A DNA stretch of 64,000 bases from Candidatus Tisiphia endosymbiont of Sialis lutaria (GTDB taxonomy: Bacteria > Pseudomonadota > Alphaproteobacteria > Rickettsiales > Rickettsiaceae). Of the stretch, positions 27,382 to 38,429 are shown piece after piece. The position numbers and the translations under genes were made by a program. The notes under the pieces were generated by a model. It was not told where the DNA came from, ran no database searches, and saw only the letters and a program-made list of their open reading frames with translations. The DNA is taken from NCBI RefSeq assembly GCF_964026535.1, contig NZ_OZ032153.1, forward strand, positions 372,001-436,000, in the 5' to 3' direction. Every line of letters starts with the position of its first letter. The stretch's first letter is position 1.

Positions 27382-28683
27382 TTAATTTTTTAATTTCATT
27401 TTTTTTATTAACCCCTCATATCTATTGCTAAATAAATGAGTTTGAATTTGGGCAAATGTATCTAAAACAACATTAACAACAATTAAAAAACTTGTTCCCC
27501 CTAAAGCAAAAGATACAGAATATTTATTCATTAACATTTCAGGAACTATACATATAAAACTTAGATATATACCACCTATGACAGTTAATCTAGTTAGCAA
27601 ATAATCAAAATATTCCGAAGTATTTTTACCAGGTCTTTTTCCAGGAATATATGCCCCATATTTCCTCAAATTATTTGCTGTTTCTTCTGAATTAAAAACT
27701 ACTGCTGTATAAAAAAAGCTAAAAAACATTATCAACGCAACATACAGCAAAATATATAGAGCTTTCCCATGCCCTAAATGGAAAGTTACTAAATTCATAA
27801 TTTCCGAATTATTGCTAGAAAAATTAGCTATTGTTACCGGAAACAATAAAATTGTACTAGCAAATATTGGCGGTATTACCCCAGCAGTATTAAGCTTAAG
27901 GGGCATATGAGTTGAATCACCACCATAAATCTTATTACCAACCTGTCTTTTTGGATATTGTACCAAAACTTTCCTTTGAGCCTTCTCAAAGAAAATTATC
28001 ATGGCTATAATCAAAATAACTCCTAAACAAATAGCCATCACCACGATAGGAGACAATCCTCCACTTCTTGACAACTCAAACATACTTATAATAGCACTTG
28101 GTACTCCAGATACTATACCTATAAATATAATCAATGAGGAGCCATTACCAATACCTCTACCAGTAATCTGTTCACCAAGCCACATTAAGAACATAGTACC
28201 TACAACTAAGGTTATAACAGTAGTAACCTTGAAAAAAAGCCCAGGTATAATCACTACAGGACCTACATTAGTTACAACATGTTCCAAACTTATTGCCACA
28301 CCATACGCCTGAAAAGAAGCTAATAAAACAGTTAAATATCTAGATAACTGATTGATTTTTCTTTTACCAGCCTCACCTTCTTTTTTTAAATTCTCTAACG
28401 GCTTGTAAATTATTGACATCAATTGAATAATAATTGATGCAGTTATATATGGCATAATCGCTAAAGCAAAAATAGACATCCTACTTAAAGAGCCACCAGA
28501 TAGCATGTTAAACATACCAAGTAAACCGGATTGATTTTGTTCAGCCACACTGCTCAACGCAACCGAATCAATACCCGCTATAGGAATAAATGAACCAAAT
28601 CTACATATTATAAGAGCTAGAATAGTAAAAATAACTCTATTAGCTAAGTCTTTATTAGATTTTTGTGTGGATTTTAAGCTCAT
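27382..28683 (-). CDS. secY: Preprotein translocase subunit SecY
   Basis: This channel-forming subunit of the Sec translocon has 433 residues and ten membrane segments. The plug-region start SFIPIAGID and the motif [13 protein letters not shown] are present. The conserved cytosolic loop [20 protein letters not shown] is also visible. It lies directly after rplO (3 bases). Confidence 0.98.
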   Translation of the reverse strand: MSLKSTQKSNKDLANRVIFTILALIICRFGSFIPIAGIDSVALSSVAEQNQSGLLGMFNMLSGGSLSRMSIFALAIMPYITASIIIQLMSIIYKPLENLKKEGEAGKRKINQLSRYLTVLLASFQAYGVAISLEHVVTNVGPVVIIPGLFFKVTTVITLVVGTMFLMWLGEQITGRGIGNGSSLIIFIGIVSGVPSAIISMFELSRSGGLSPIVVMAICLGVILIIAMIIFFEKAQRKVLVQYPKRQVGNKIYGGDSTHMPLKLNTAGVIPPIFASTILLFPVTIANFSSNNSEIMNLVTFHLGHGKALYILLYVALIMFFSFFYTAVVFNSEETANNLRKYGAYIPGKRPGKNTSEYFDYLLTRLTVIGGIYLSFICIVPEMLMNKYSVSFALGGTSFLIVVNVVLDTFAQIQTHLFSNRYEGLIKKMKLKN

Positions 28684-28686
28684 AAA

Positions 28687-29142
28687 TTACAATATTTGAC
28701 CACCAACTTGCTCAATTATCTTTTTAGCAGATGCCGAATAAGCATCTAATTGAAACGATAAGGGACTATTAAATTCACCGCTGCTAACAGATAATAATTT
28801 AACCAACAACTTACTATTCTTAATTAACCCTACTTCAACTAACTTATCTTTTGTGATAACTTCCGTTGAATTCAAAGGACTTTCTGATATTAAAAATTCT
28901 ATATCAGCAATATTCACTACATTATATTTCTTAGAACTAGGACAATTAAACCCTCTCTTTGGTAATCTTTTAATCATTGGCATCTGCCCGCCTTCAAAAC
29001 CCTTGATAGCTACACCAGATCTAGATTTTTGACCCTTAACACCTCTACCGCATGTTTTGCCTTTACCGCACCCAATACCGCGTCCTACCCTTTTTTTATC
29101 TCTCTTGGCACCAAAATTGTTAGATAACTCATTTAACTTCAT
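28687..29142 (-). CDS. rplO: 50S ribosomal protein L15
   Basis: The glycine-rich N-terminal part [20 protein letters not shown] and [17 protein letters not shown] identify L15. The 151 residues are of normal length. It lies between rpmD and secY. Confidence 0.98.
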   Translation of the reverse strand: MKLNELSNNFGAKRDKKRVGRGIGCGKGKTCGRGVKGQKSRSGVAIKGFEGGQMPMIKRLPKRGFNCPSSKKYNVVNIADIEFLISESPLNSTEVITKDKLVEVGLIKNSKLLVKLLSVSSGEFNSPLSFQLDAYSASAKKIIEQVGGQIL

Positions 29143-29152
29143 TTTATAAACT

Positions 29153-29362
29153 CTAATTTATATTTTCTACTTTTAATAAATGTTGTACCTTTCTGATCAT
29201 CCCTCTAATAGAGCTTGTATCTTTTAAAATAACAGATTTATGCATTTTATTTAAACCCAAGCCTATCAAGGTTTCTTCTTGATCATATTTACGACCTATA
29301 GTACTACCAATTTGGGTAACTTTAACTTTTGCATCATTCATTTTTTCTTTATCACTATTCAT
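29153..29362 (-). CDS. rpmD: 50S ribosomal protein L30
   Basis: The core [20 protein letters not shown]...[10 protein letters not shown] is L30. As written the protein is 69 residues. A second in-frame ATG (29341) would give 62 residues, closer to the usual length, and neither start has a strong ribosome-binding site. Upstream lies a 274-base gap holding a family A remnant. Confidence 0.9.
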   Translation of the reverse strand: MNSDKEKMNDAKVKVTQIGSTIGRKYDQEETLIGLGLNKMHKSVILKDTSSIRGMIRKVQHLLKVENIN

Positions 29363-29417
29363 AAATTTCTACAACCCAATTATTACTTATAACATTACTT
29401 TAACAAGAAACTATAGC

Positions 29418-29480
29418 TATAGTCAATTGATGGAAAGTTGGTGACGTCATCACTCACCACTCGCCTACTTATAGGCATAG
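29418..29480. repeat. Family A remnant inside the ribosomal operon
   Basis: This left half-copy (TATAGTCAATTGATGGAAAG to CTACTTATAGGCAT) lies between rpmD and rpsE. It is followed by about 150 bases of unrecognised sequence up to the rpsE stop. This gap is normally only a few bases long. Confidence 0.75.
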
Positions 29481-29636
29481 AGTGTTGCAGGAGGTCTAAT
29501 GCTTCATGCCACTAAAATAACTCACTCTAAGTGACTGCTCACTAATAGCCCAGTTTGATTCGCCTCATCCCAGATTTCACTGGTCTTCCACAATTGCGAT
29601 ATCTTTTTATCAGCCCCCTAAAGAATATAGCTCAAA

Positions 29637-30179
29637 TTATTCTGATATTACTTCTTGTTGCCCTTTTATAGACTGAGTCGATATCTCATTTAAGTTCTTC
29701 CCTCTCCTTTCAGCAATATTCTTTGGAGAAGAAAGTTGAGATAACGCATCAAAAGTCGCAGCAATCATTGCATATACATTACTAGACCCTAAAGATTTAG
29801 CAACAATATCATGAACCCCTAAAGAATCAAAAATAGCCCTCATAGCACCACCAGCAATAACACCAGTACCCGCCTTGGCTCTTCTTAAAATGACCTTTGC
29901 TGCTCCACTTTTACCAATAACATCATGGTGAATGGTTCTACTCTGATAAAGAGGAACCCTAATCATACCTTTCCTTGCTTCTTGGGTAGCCTTAGCTCTA
30001 GCCTCTGTTACCTCTTTCGCCTTACCATGACCATAACCAACCTTACCGGATTTGTCACCAGCTACAATACAAGCAGAAAAAGAGAATTTTCTTCCACCTT
30101 TTACTACTTTAGTAACTCTGTTTACATCCACCAAAGTTTCGGTTAATGCTTCACCCATATTTTTTTTAGCTTTAGCCAT
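29637..30179 (-). CDS. rpsE: 30S ribosomal protein S5
   Basis: The S5 blocks are [19 protein letters not shown] and [20 protein letters not shown]. It helps decoding accuracy on the small subunit. The 180 residues are normal. It follows rplR by 15 bases. Confidence 0.98.
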   Translation of the reverse strand: MAKAKKNMGEALTETLVDVNRVTKVVKGGRKFSFSACIVAGDKSGKVGYGHGKAKEVTEARAKATQEARKGMIRVPLYQSRTIHHDVIGKSGAAKVILRRAKAGTGVIAGGAMRAIFDSLGVHDIVAKSLGSSNVYAMIAATFDALSQLSSPKNIAERRGKNLNEISTQSIKGQQEVISE

Positions 30180-30194
30180 TTCTTAAACCTAAAA

Positions 30195-30551
30195 TTAGAA
30201 ATTTATTTTCTTTCTTGCTGCATCAGCCAATGCCTTAACAACACCGTGATATTTATAACCACCCTTATCAAATACAACCTCTTGCACTCCTTTAAGCGAT
30301 GCTCTTTCTCCTATCAACTCACCTACTTTTGTAGCTGTACCAACATTACAGCTAGATTTTTTTAACTGTCTAATTTCTTTATCCAAGGTTGAAGCAGAAG
30401 CAATAGTAATTGACTGTTTGTCATCTATAACTTGTGCATATATATGCTTTCCAGATTTAAAAATAGACAATCTGATTCTGTTTGATACCTTTGATATCTT
30501 AGACCGTACTCTAGCCTTTCTTGTCTCAAATCTTAACTTTGAACTACGCAT
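30195..30551 (-). CDS. rplR: 50S ribosomal protein L18
   Basis: This 5S rRNA-binding protein has 118 residues. [20 protein letters not shown] and the C-terminal [22 protein letters not shown] are the family blocks. It lies between rplF and rpsE. Confidence 0.98.
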   Translation of the reverse strand: MRSSKLRFETRKARVRSKISKVSNRIRLSIFKSGKHIYAQVIDDKQSITIASASTLDKEIRQLKKSSCNVGTATKVGELIGERASLKGVQEVVFDKGGYKYHGVVKALADAARKKINF

Positions 30552-30574
30552 ACTTAACTTTTAACCCTTAAATT

Positions 30575-31108
30575 TTAGTTTTTCTTACCTTCTTTTCTTT
30601 GAACATACTGACCCTTACGTTTAATACCTTTACCCTTATATGGCTCAGGCGGTCTCTGCTTTATAATAATTGATATAAACTGACCTAGTTTTTCTTTATC
30701 AACACTTTGCAATATAATCTGATTCTGTTTAGGAGCGGTAACTTTTATATTCTGAGGTATCTCGATTTTAGTATTATGACTTTTAGCGAGCATTAAGTTT
30801 AAATATTTATCTTTCACCAAAGCCTTATAACCAACACCATTTATTTCAAGCTCTTCTGTAAAACCTTCACTAACACCTTTCATCATACCATTTATTATAC
30901 TTCGTGCCGTACCCCACATAGACCTAGCACTTTTAGTCTCTGCTAATGGTTTAACAACAAGCTGATTATCTTGCAATGAAATTGCTATATTCCCAGCAAA
31001 AGTCTTTGATAATTCTCCCTTAGGACCGACAACATTGACTTTCAACCCATCAAGCTCAACTTTTACCCCTTCAGGTACAGGGACTGGCAATTTTCCAACA
31101 CGTGACAT
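30575..31108 (-). CDS. rplF: 50S ribosomal protein L6
   Basis: It starts [15 protein letters not shown] and ends with the family signature [20 protein letters not shown]. The 177 residues are the normal length. It lies near the factor-binding site of the large subunit. It follows rpsH by 9 bases. Confidence 0.98.
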   Translation of the reverse strand: MSRVGKLPVPVPEGVKVELDGLKVNVVGPKGELSKTFAGNIAISLQDNQLVVKPLAETKSARSMWGTARSIINGMMKGVSEGFTEELEINGVGYKALVKDKYLNLMLAKSHNTKIEIPQNIKVTAPKQNQIILQSVDKEKLGQFISIIIKQRPPEPYKGKGIKRKGQYVQRKEGKKN

Positions 31109-31117
31109 TTTTATACC

Positions 31118-31516
31118 TTAAAACACTTTACAAATTACTTCACCGCCAATCTTTTGGCTATGTGCTTCTCTATCAGATAACACGCCTCTAGAAGTAGAAA
31201 GAATATAAATACCCATATTGTTATAATATCCTTTTAATTTATCAATGGAAGAATAAATCCTCTTACCTGGTTTTGAAACTCTATTTATTTCACGTATAGC
31301 AGGTTTTCCATTAACAGAATATTTTAAATCCACCTCAATGTGACTTATATTATCATTCTTAACAACTACATACTCTTTGATATAACCTTCTTTTTTTAAA
31401 ACATCCAAAATAGCACATTTTATTTTTGAAGAAGGTAGAGATATACTCATCAATTTACTTTTTTGACCATTTCTAATTCTAGTCAACATATCTGCTATAT
31501 TATCTGTCATTGACAT
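31118..31516 (-). CDS. rpsH: 30S ribosomal protein S8
   Basis: [20 protein letters not shown] and the C-terminal [15 protein letters not shown] identify S8. The protein binds central-domain 16S rRNA and, in other bacteria, the spc mRNA to regulate the operon. The 132 residues are normal. Confidence 0.98.
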   Translation of the reverse strand: MSMTDNIADMLTRIRNGQKSKLMSISLPSSKIKCAILDVLKKEGYIKEYVVVKNDNISHIEVDLKYSVNGKPAIREINRVSKPGKRIYSSIDKLKGYYNNMGIYILSTSRGVLSDREAHSQKIGGEVICKVF

Positions 31517-31532
31517 ACGATAAACCTACTTT

Positions 31533-31838
31533 TTACCAACTTGCTTTAACTAAACCAGGAACCAATCCCTTACTACCAAGCTCTCTCAGCTTATTTCGTG
31601 ATAAACCAAATTTACTGTACACTCCTCTTGGACGCCCAGTAAGTTCACACCTATTTCTAACTCTATTCATAGCTGAATTCCTAGGTAACTTAGCCAGAAC
31701 CATCACTAGCGAAAATCTCTCTTCTAAAGATAACTTTTTGTCGTAAATCTTGTCTCTTAACTTAGCACGCTTATTATACAAACTTTGTGCCATCTTTCTT
31801 CGTCTATTATTCTTTTTTATAGAACTTACTTTAGCCAT
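31533..31838 (-). CDS. rpsN: 30S ribosomal protein S14 (zinc-free form)
   Basis: The 101-residue long form lacks the CxxC pairs of the zinc type. The motif [21 protein letters not shown] is the S14 signature. It lies between rplE and rpsH. Confidence 0.98.
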   Translation of the reverse strand: MAKVSSIKKNNRRRKMAQSLYNKRAKLRDKIYDKKLSLEERFSLVMVLAKLPRNSAMNRVRNRCELTGRPRGVYSKFGLSRNKLRELGSKGLVPGLVKASW

Positions 31839-31854
31839 CTTCTTTCTTCAAAAA

Positions 31855-32397
31855 TTAATTATAAAAAGGCAAATTAAAGCCTGAAAGTAATGATTTACCC
31901 TCTTCATTATTTGTAGCACTTGTAACAATCGTAATATCCATACCACGAATTACATCTATCTTATCGTAATTAATCTCTGGAAAAACAATTTGCTCTTTTA
32001 TCCCAAAAGTAAAATTACCTCTACCATCAAAACTTTTACTTGAAAAGCCTCTAAACTCTTTTATACGTGGTAGAGCAACAAGTACTAGCCTTTCGAGAAA
32101 ATCATACATTCTATCTTTACGCAAAGTAACTTTGCAACCAACTTTCATACCTTCACGAAGTTTAAAAGTAGCAATAGACTTCTTTGCCTCAGTTACCAAA
32201 GGCTTTTGCCCTGAAATTAAAGTTAGATCATTAACAGCATGATTAATTATCTTAGAATCAGCAACCGTTTCACCAACTCCCATATTAACAACAATTTTTA
32301 TAACCTTAGGTATCTGATGTTTATTATCATAGGCAAACTTTTTTTGTAAGCTTGGGATAATCTCTTTACCGTATAAATCTTTAAACCTGAACAACAT
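31855..32397 (-). CDS. rplE: 50S ribosomal protein L5
   Basis: This 5S rRNA-binding protein has 180 residues. [16 protein letters not shown] and the loop [18 protein letters not shown] are diagnostic. Its start overlaps the rplX stop by one base. Confidence 0.98.
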   Translation of the reverse strand: MLFRFKDLYGKEIIPSLQKKFAYDNKHQIPKVIKIVVNMGVGETVADSKIINHAVNDLTLISGQKPLVTEAKKSIATFKLREGMKVGCKVTLRKDRMYDFLERLVLVALPRIKEFRGFSSKSFDGRGNFTFGIKEQIVFPEINYDKIDVIRGMDITIVTSATNNEEGKSLLSGFNLPFYN

Positions 32398-32726
32398 TAC
32401 TTACCTTCCTTGCTGATAATTTCACCAGACTTCTTAGCTACTCTTACTTTAGAACCATCATCTAGAAATTTAAAAGCAATTTTTGTACCAGTACCTGTCT
32501 TAGGGTCTACATGAGCAACATTGGATATATGTATTGATAATTCCTTTGAAACTATGCCACCTTCACTTGCTTTACTTGGCTTAACATGCTTGCGTGCAAT
32601 ATTTACCCCTGAAACAATGGCTCTATTCTGTTCTGGGAAAACTTTTAACACTTTACCCTTTTTTCCCTTATTTTTTCCGGTGATAACAATAACTTCATCA
32701 CCTTTCTTGATTTTTAACTTAACCAT
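32397..32726 (-). CDS. rplX: 50S ribosomal protein L24
   Basis: The KOW motif region [20 protein letters not shown] lies at the N-terminus. The 109 residues are normal. It overlaps both rplN and rplE by one base, consistent with coupled translation. Confidence 0.98.
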   Translation of the reverse strand: MVKLKIKKGDEVIVITGKNKGKKGKVLKVFPEQNRAIVSGVNIARKHVKPSKASEGGIVSKELSIHISNVAHVDPKTGTGTKIAFKFLDDGSKVRVAKKSGEIISKEGK

Positions 32727-33094
32727 TACAATACCTCTTCTGCCAACGACATAATCTTAACGAATTTTTTTGCCCTTAATTCTCTAGTTACAGGACCAAA
32801 AACCCTCGTACCTATCGGCTCTCCCTGTTTATTCAAAAGTACTACTGCATTGGAATCAAATTTAATTGTACTACCATCTGCTCTTCTAACACCCTTCTTT
32901 GATCTAACAAGCAACGCCATATATATCTCACCTTTCTTTACTTTGCCATTTGGTGACGCTTCTTTTACAGAGACCACAAAGAAATCTGCAAGGTATGCTA
33001 TCATGCGGTGTGAACCACCAAGCACTTTAATACACATAACTTTTTTAGCACCAGAATTATCAGCAACATCTAAGATGCTCTGCATCTGAATCAT
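32726..33094 (-). CDS. rplN: 50S ribosomal protein L14
   Basis: [20 protein letters not shown] and the C-terminal [19 protein letters not shown] are the L14 signature. The 122 residues are standard. It is separated from rpsQ by an unusual 268-base gap. Confidence 0.98.
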   Translation of the reverse strand: MIQMQSILDVADNSGAKKVMCIKVLGGSHRMIAYLADFFVVSVKEASPNGKVKKGEIYMALLVRSKKGVRRADGSTIKFDSNAVVLLNKQGEPIGTRVFGPVTRELRAKKFVKIMSLAEEVL

Positions 33095-33300
33095 AACTTA
33101 CTCCCACTTGAGAATTTAATAATGCCACAAGATAAACAATCTAAACAACAAAGTCAAAGGATAAAAACTACCTTTCTTTTAGATTTTCTAGAATATTTTT
33201 CTAATAAGCATATTTATAAACATTACCATAAGCAAAGAACCGTAACGTACGGAAATACATACGAAAACAGATTTACCAACAAAATAATAACTAACCCTAA

Positions 33301-33346
33301 GAGGCTGCCCGCGATAACTAATTAATTATCGCAGGCAACCTCCTAG
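33301..33346. repeat. Family F hairpin repeat between rplN and rpsQ
   Basis: GAGGCTGCCCGCGATAACTA pairs with the complementary right arm across TAATTAATTA. The copy at 18094 is its closest relative. The remaining gap sequence (33095-33300) is AT-rich and shows no gene that I can support. Confidence 0.7.
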
Positions 33347-33362
33347 CATTAAAGAGGTATAT

Positions 33363-33593
33363 TTATACCCCTAATACCACCCAAGACTTAGTCTTAGATA
33401 TAGGGCGACTTTCAACTATACTAACCTTATCACCATCCTTATACGTATTTTCTGGATCATGAGCAGCGTATTTCTTAGAAACTTTTACAATTTTTTTATA
33501 CATAGGATGCTTAAACCTACGCTCCACTTTAACCGTAATAGTTTTATCTGTTTTTGAACTTACAACAACGCCCTGCAACACTCTTTTCGGCAT
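33363..33593 (-). CDS. rpsQ: 30S ribosomal protein S17
   Basis: The OB-fold protein has 76 residues. [20 protein letters not shown] and the [12 protein letters not shown] end are typical. It is four bases downstream of rpmC. Confidence 0.97.
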   Translation of the reverse strand: MPKRVLQGVVVSSKTDKTITVKVERRFKHPMYKKIVKVSKKYAAHDPENTYKDGDKVSIVESRPISKTKSWVVLGV

Positions 33594-33597
33594 TTCT

Positions 33598-33810
33598 CTA
33601 TTCTCCAGTTTTTGATCTTGTGGTTAATTCTGTATTAATACGAGCTATTGTTTTTTTTACAAAAGAAAACCTACTAGTATTTTCTAATTCACCTAAAGTT
33701 TTTTGAAACCTTAGATTAAAAAGCTCTTTTTTAAACAAAATTCTTTTTTCGTGGAGTTCCTCCATGGTTTGTCCAACCAACTCCTTTGGTGATAACCCCA
33801 ATTTACTCAT
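33598..33810 (-). CDS. rpmC: 50S ribosomal protein L29
   Basis: This 70-residue two-helix protein sits at the exit tunnel. [20 protein letters not shown] is the signature. It overlaps the rplP stop by eight bases. Confidence 0.96.
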   Translation of the reverse strand: MSKLGLSPKELVGQTMEELHEKRILFKKELFNLRFQKTLGELENTSRFSFVKKTIARINTELTTRSKTGE

Positions 33811-34213
33811 AACGCCTCACTATCCTTGTTCTTACAGGCAATTTGGCACTAGCAAGCTCAAGTGCCCTGGTAGCTACATCATCTGTAACCCCTTCAATTT
33901 CAAACATAATTCTGCCAGGTGATACCCTTACTGCAAAAAATTCAGTAGAGCCTTTTCCTTTACCCATTCTAACTTCCGCCGGCTTCTTTGACACAGGCAA
34001 ATCAGGAAAAATCTTAATCCATAACCTACCCTGCCTTTTCATACAACGAACAGCTGCCTTTCTTGCAGCCTCTATTTGCCTTGCAGTAACCCTTAAGCCA
34101 TCCAATGACTTCAAGCCAAAAGAACCAAAAGCTAGCATAGTACCAGATTTTGCCTTTGAGGGAACTCTTCCTTTATGTGCTTTTCTAAATTTTTGTTTTT
34201 TTGGAGCTAACAT
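33803..34213 (-). CDS. rplP: 50S ribosomal protein L16
   Basis: The 136 residues include [19 protein letters not shown], the [20 protein letters not shown] block, and a C-terminus rich in arginine. The protein organises the A-site tRNA region. Confidence 0.98.
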   Translation of the reverse strand: MLAPKKQKFRKAHKGRVPSKAKSGTMLAFGSFGLKSLDGLRVTARQIEAARKAAVRCMKRQGRLWIKIFPDLPVSKKPAEVRMGKGKGSTEFFAVRVSPGRIMFEIEGVTDDVATRALELASAKLPVRTRIVRRYE

Positions 34214-34228
34214 TATCTTACTTCAAAA

Positions 34229-34885
34229 TTAATTATGTTTCTTTCTATTTTCCACATGATCACCCCTATAGACCCAAATCTTTATACCTATAACTCCATA
34301 AGTTGTCATAGCTTCAGCAGTCGCATAGTCAATATCAGCTCTCAAAGTATGCAAAGGCACTCTACCTTCTCTATACCACTCTGTTCTCGCTATTTCAGCT
34401 CCAGCCAAACGTCCAGAACAAGCCACTTTTATACCTAACCCTCCTTGCTTAAAGCAAGCTTGGATAGCAGTTTTCATAGCTTTTCTAAAAGACACTCTTT
34501 TTTCAAGCTGTACAGCAATCGTTTGAGCAATAATAGTAGCGTCTATATTAGGTTTCTTTACTTCATGTATGTTAATATATATTTCTTCTAAACAGGTAAT
34601 TTTTTGGACATGTTTTTTTAATTTATCAATGTCGTTACCACTTTTACCTATAATAACACCAGGCTTTTTAGCAAAAATATTAATTATAACACTTTTATTA
34701 GAAGGTCTTTCTATTAACACTCTACTAACTTGTGCTTGCATATAGTTTTTATTAATCAGATTTCTAACCTCTAAATCTTGAATAAAAAGAACTTTATACT
34801 GCTTTTCAGCATATAACACCGAGTCCCAACCTTTAATTAATGTTGGACCAACTCTAAAGCCATGCGGATTAACTTTTTGCCCCAT
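34229..34885 (-). CDS. rpsC: 30S ribosomal protein S3
   Basis: It starts [13 protein letters not shown]. The KH domain contains [19 protein letters not shown], and the C-terminal domain contains [20 protein letters not shown]. At 218 residues it is a compact S3. It lies three bases after rplV. Confidence 0.98.
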   Translation of the reverse strand: MGQKVNPHGFRVGPTLIKGWDSVLYAEKQYKVLFIQDLEVRNLINKNYMQAQVSRVLIERPSNKSVIINIFAKKPGVIIGKSGNDIDKLKKHVQKITCLEEIYINIHEVKKPNIDATIIAQTIAVQLEKRVSFRKAMKTAIQACFKQGGLGIKVACSGRLAGAEIARTEWYREGRVPLHTLRADIDYATAEAMTTYGVIGIKIWVYRGDHVENRKKHN

Positions 34886-34888
34886 ATT

Positions 34889-35248
34889 TTACTTCCCCTC
34901 AACTTCAGTAACTGTAATATATAAATTACTAAAAAATTTATTAATCCTTGTTGCTCTTCCTTTAGCTCTTGGCATAATTCTTTTCATTACCAATGCCTTA
35001 CCTACCGTTGCAGAAGTAACAAACAACGCATCAATATCTAAACCAAAGTTATTCTCAGCATTAGCAACAGCAGACTGTAAACATTTTTTTACATCTTTAG
35101 CAATTCTTTTCGGGGAGAAGGTAAGCTGAACCATAGCTTCCGATACTTTCATATTCCTAATAGAAGTTGCAACCAAATTCAATTTTCTTGGACTCACTCT
35201 AAGAGACTTAGCAATTGCTGTAGTCGAACCTTTATTCACCTTTACCAT
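34889..35248 (-). CDS. rplV: 50S ribosomal protein L22
   Basis: The 119 residues include [19 protein letters not shown] and the C-terminal [16 protein letters not shown]. The loop of the family lines the exit tunnel. It lies two bases after rpsS. Confidence 0.98.
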   Translation of the reverse strand: MVKVNKGSTTAIAKSLRVSPRKLNLVATSIRNMKVSEAMVQLTFSPKRIAKDVKKCLQSAVANAENNFGLDIDALFVTSATVGKALVMKRIMPRAKGRATRINKFFSNLYITVTEVEGK

Positions 35249-35250
35249 AT

Positions 35251-35529
35251 TTATTTTCTCTTAACTTTTTTATCTGCCCCATGACCATGGAAAGTTCTAG
35301 TTGGAGAAAATTCACCTAATTTTTTACCAACCATTTCTTCACTAACAGTGACAGGTATAAATTTATTTCCATTATGCACAGCAAATGTTACTCCAACAAA
35401 AAATGGTAAAATTGTTGACCTCCTAGACCAAGTCTGAATCATTTCTGATTTACCGGACTCAATCAATTTTTGTACTTTTTTTATCAGATAACCATCTACA
35501 AAAGGTCCCTTCCAAACTGAACGTGCCAT
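35251..35529 (-). CDS. rpsS: 30S ribosomal protein S19
   Basis: [19 protein letters not shown] and the block [20 protein letters not shown] define S19. The 92 residues are normal. It follows rplB by 13 bases. Confidence 0.98.
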   Translation of the reverse strand: MARSVWKGPFVDGYLIKKVQKLIESGKSEMIQTWSRRSTILPFFVGVTFAVHNGNKFIPVTVSEEMVGKKLGEFSPTRTFHGHGADKKVKRK

Positions 35530-35542
35530 AATTACTACCTAA

Positions 35543-36364
35543 TTATTTTCTTCTCTTAATAATAAACTTTGATGTAGACTTATTCTTACGGGTTTTCTTA
35601 CCCTTAGTTGGGAAGCCCCATGGAGTCACCGGATGACGACCACCAGAAGTTTTTCCCTCTCCACCACCATGTGGGTGATCAACTGGGTTCATTGCAACAC
35701 CACGAACATGCGGTCTCCAACCTAACCATCTATTTCTTCCAGCCTTACCCAAATTTGTATTTTTTTGATCGGGATTTGAGACAACACCCACCGTAGCTTT
35801 ACAATCTAACGGCACCAACCTAAATTCTCCAGACCGAAGTTTGATCTGAGCATAACCCGAATCCTTACCTACTAAATTAACCGAAGTCCCCGCCGATCTT
35901 GCAATCTGACCACCTTTGCCAATTTTCATTTCCACATTATGCAAAGTAGTCCCAATAGGGATAGATTTCAAAGATAAACAATTTCCAACTTTTATGTCAG
36001 CATTATCGCTTGACACTATTCTATCGCCTACAACAAGCTTTTGTGGTGCTATAATATAAGAATACTCACCATCATCAAATTTAATCAAAGCAATGAAAGA
36101 AGTTCTATTAGGATCATACTCTATTCTTTCAACTGTAGCGAATATATCTTGCTTATTTCTTTTAAAATCAATTATACGATAAAGCCTTTTATGCCCCCCT
36201 CCTCTATGCCAAGAAGTGGTTCTACCAAGATTATTTCTACCACCAGTCTTACATAAACCTTTAGTCAAAGGTTTATGAGGTTTACCTTTCCAAAGATCAG
36301 ATTTATCAACCTGTATTAATTCTCTAAGAGATGGAGTAACTGGATTAAACTTTTTTAAAGCCAT
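35543..36364 (-). CDS. rplB: 50S ribosomal protein L2
   Basis: The ATG at 36362-36364 ([20 protein letters not shown]) is preferred. It follows GGGGGTAT and matches the L2 N-terminus. A start nine codons earlier would overlap rplW. The peptidyl-transferase-associated block [20 protein letters not shown] is present. The length is 273 residues. Confidence 0.97.
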   Translation of the reverse strand: MALKKFNPVTPSLRELIQVDKSDLWKGKPHKPLTKGLCKTGGRNNLGRTTSWHRGGGHKRLYRIIDFKRNKQDIFATVERIEYDPNRTSFIALIKFDDGEYSYIIAPQKLVVGDRIVSSDNADIKVGNCLSLKSIPIGTTLHNVEMKIGKGGQIARSAGTSVNLVGKDSGYAQIKLRSGEFRLVPLDCKATVGVVSNPDQKNTNLGKAGRNRWLGWRPHVRGVAMNPVDHPHGGGEGKTSGGRHPVTPWGFPTKGKKTRKNKSTSKFIIKRRK

Positions 36365-36365
36365 T

Positions 36366-36662
36366 TTATTTAATACCCCCAGTAAAATCAATAGTATAAT
36401 CTTTTTCTAGTGTCACGATAGCTTTCTTTTGATCTGATTGTCTACCGTTAACACCTTTGAATCTCTTTTTCTTACCTTTTACATTCATGATGTTAACTTT
36501 TTTAACCTTAACCTCAAAAATTTTCTCAATAGCTGTCTTGATAGAAGCCTTTTCAGCACTATCAGCAACATGAAAAGTAAACTTATTTTGTTCAGATAAA
36601 ATATTGCTCTTCTCAGTGATCACAGGATTCCTAATAAGATCATAATGTTTATAAGATTTCAC
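36366..36662 (-). CDS. rplW: 50S ribosomal protein L23
   Basis: The 98 residues include [16 protein letters not shown] and [18 protein letters not shown]. It is at the exit tunnel and docks trigger factor and SRP. It overlaps the rplD stop by four bases. Confidence 0.98.
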   Translation of the reverse strand: MKSYKHYDLIRNPVITEKSNILSEQNKFTFHVADSAEKASIKTAIEKIFEVKVKKVNIMNVKGKKKRFKGVNGRQSDQKKAIVTLEKDYTIDFTGGIK

Positions 36663-37282
36663 TTCAACCTCTTTTCTAAAGCATCTACAGCTTCTCTTGA
36701 TAACAAAACATAATCATGGCGTATTATATCATAAACATTTGCACCAATTTGTGGTACCGAAATAGTATTAGGAATATTTTGTACTGCCAAAGAAAAATTA
36801 GTATCAACTTCATTACCACTAACAATAAAATAACTCTTACCATGAAAATTATTTAATAATTTTGCAAGATTAGAAGTTTTTGATTCATCTAATTTTAAAG
36901 AATCTAATATTAACAATTTCCCTTCTGTCAATTTTTCTGACAATGCATGTTTTAAACCAAGTTTTCTAACTTTCTTTGGTAATTTTGTAGCATGACTCCT
37001 TACTACTGGACCGTGAGAAACCCCACCGCCCCTCATTTGTACAGATCTTAAAGACCCCTGCCTTGCATTACCGGTACCTTTTTGCTTAAAAGGTTTCTTT
37101 GTAGTACCAGATACTTGCGATACTGTCTTCGTTTGATGTGTACCAGCCATAGCTTTCGCTCTTTGCCAATCAACAACAAGCTTGATAATATCTTGTCTAA
37201 CAAAGTCTATGGCAAATACTTCATGATCTAAATCAACCTCACCAACAACTTCATTTTCAAGATTTAATAATTTAGCTTTCAT
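36659..37282 (-). CDS. rplD: 50S ribosomal protein L4
   Basis: The 207 residues contain KPFKQKGTGNARQGSLRSVQ and the MRGGGVSHGP loop. In E. coli L4 represses the S10 operon; whether it does so here is unknown. It follows rplC by five bases. Confidence 0.98.
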   Translation of the reverse strand: MKAKLLNLENEVVGEVDLDHEVFAIDFVRQDIIKLVVDWQRAKAMAGTHQTKTVSQVSGTTKKPFKQKGTGNARQGSLRSVQMRGGGVSHGPVVRSHATKLPKKVRKLGLKHALSEKLTEGKLLILDSLKLDESKTSNLAKLLNNFHGKSYFIVSGNEVDTNFSLAVQNIPNTISVPQIGANVYDIIRHDYVLLSREAVDALEKRLK

Positions 37283-37287
37283 ATAGT

Positions 37288-37941
37288 TTATCCTGCAGCT
37301 GTAATGGTTTTCTTAATAGCATCCTTAATGTAGACATAAGATCCTTTCGAGCCTGGGACATTACCACTAACTATGATTATACCTTTTTCTATATTAGTAT
37401 CAACTATCTTCAAGTTCTGAATAGTAACTCTTGTACTCCCCATGTGTCCGGCCATTTTCTTATTCTTAAATACCTTACCAGGGTCTTGTCTACCACCAGT
37501 AGAACCATGTGAACGATGAGACACAGATACACCATGTGAAGCTTCAAGCCCTCTAAAATTGTGCCTCTTCATACTACCAGCAAAACCTTTACCAATAGTA
37601 GTACCTACAACATCTACAAACTGCCCAACAACAAAATGATCAACTCGCAATGTAGAACCTATATCAATGAAAAAAGAAGCAGAAATTCTGAATTCCTTCA
37701 ATTTTTGTTTTGGTGCAACGTTAGCATTAGCAAATACTTGCCTCATTGGCTTTGTTACTTTAGATAATTTCTTATCCTTTACCCCAACAACCAAGGCGTT
37801 ATAACCATCCCTTTCTTGGGTCTTTTGTCCCACTACTTGACAATCTTCAACTTGCAGAAAAGTAACGGTAGTTCTCTCTCCCTTTTCATTAAAAATTGAA
37901 CTCATGCCAATTTTTTTAGCGATTAAACCGGTTCTCATCAC
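37288..37941 (-). CDS. rplC: 50S ribosomal protein L3
   Basis: [20 protein letters not shown] at the start and the central block [20 protein letters not shown] are diagnostic. The 217 residues are normal. It overlaps the rpsJ stop by four bases. Confidence 0.98.
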   Translation of the reverse strand: MMRTGLIAKKIGMSSIFNEKGERTTVTFLQVEDCQVVGQKTQERDGYNALVVGVKDKKLSKVTKPMRQVFANANVAPKQKLKEFRISASFFIDIGSTLRVDHFVVGQFVDVVGTTIGKGFAGSMKRHNFRGLEASHGVSVSHRSHGSTGGRQDPGKVFKNKKMAGHMGSTRVTIQNLKIVDTNIEKGIIIVSGNVPGSKGSYVYIKDAIKKTITAAG

Positions 37942-38261
37942 TCAATACTCTCTAACTTAATCTCAACATCAACACCAGCAGGCAAATCAACTTTCTTTAA
38001 AGCATCAACAGTCTGAGGGGTTGGATAACTTATTATTAAAAGCCTTTTCTGAATTCTAATCTCAAATTGCTCCCTTGATTTTTTATTGACATGTGGAGAC
38101 CTATTAACGGTAAATCTTTCAATTGTCCTTGGAAGCGGAATTGGACCAATTATATCTGCACCAGTTCTTTTAACAGCCCCTACTATCTCTCTAGTACCTT
38201 GCTCAAGCGAACGGTGATCAAATGACTTTAGACGAATTTTAATTTTTTGATTATTTTTCAT
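37938..38261 (-). CDS. rpsJ: 30S ribosomal protein S10
   Basis: This is the first gene of the S10 operon. [20 protein letters not shown] and [19 protein letters not shown] identify it. The 107 residues are normal. The 168-base gap to tuf contains the tuf terminator and probably the S10 promoter. Confidence 0.98.
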   Translation of the reverse strand: MKNNQKIKIRLKSFDHRSLEQGTREIVGAVKRTGADIIGPIPLPRTIERFTVNRSPHVNKKSREQFEIRIQKRLLIISYPTPQTVDALKKVDLPAGVDVEIKLESIE

Positions 38262-38382
38262 TAACTAAACCTTTTTATAAACAGCCCGACCATCCAAAAT
38301 ACGCTTCTTTAACAGACTTGCTCAAATTTTTTGTAAACATAACTTGAGGCAAGTTCAATTAAACGTATTTTGCCTAGCCATT

Positions 38383-38423
38383 AAAAAAAAGTAATCATCC
38401 TAAATTATTTTAAGATGATTACT
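38383..38423 (-). terminator. Rho-independent terminator of tuf
   Basis: The arms AGTAATCATC and GATGATTACT pair around an AT-rich loop. On the minus strand the hairpin is followed by a run of eight T residues. It starts about ten bases after the tuf stop, so tuf can be transcribed separately from the S10 operon. Confidence 0.85.
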
Positions 38424-38429
38424 CCTCTG

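Noticed and set aside
32521-33089. Open frames antisense to rplX and rplN
   Set aside because: They are shadows of strongly biased ribosomal genes. The minus-strand products are certain.
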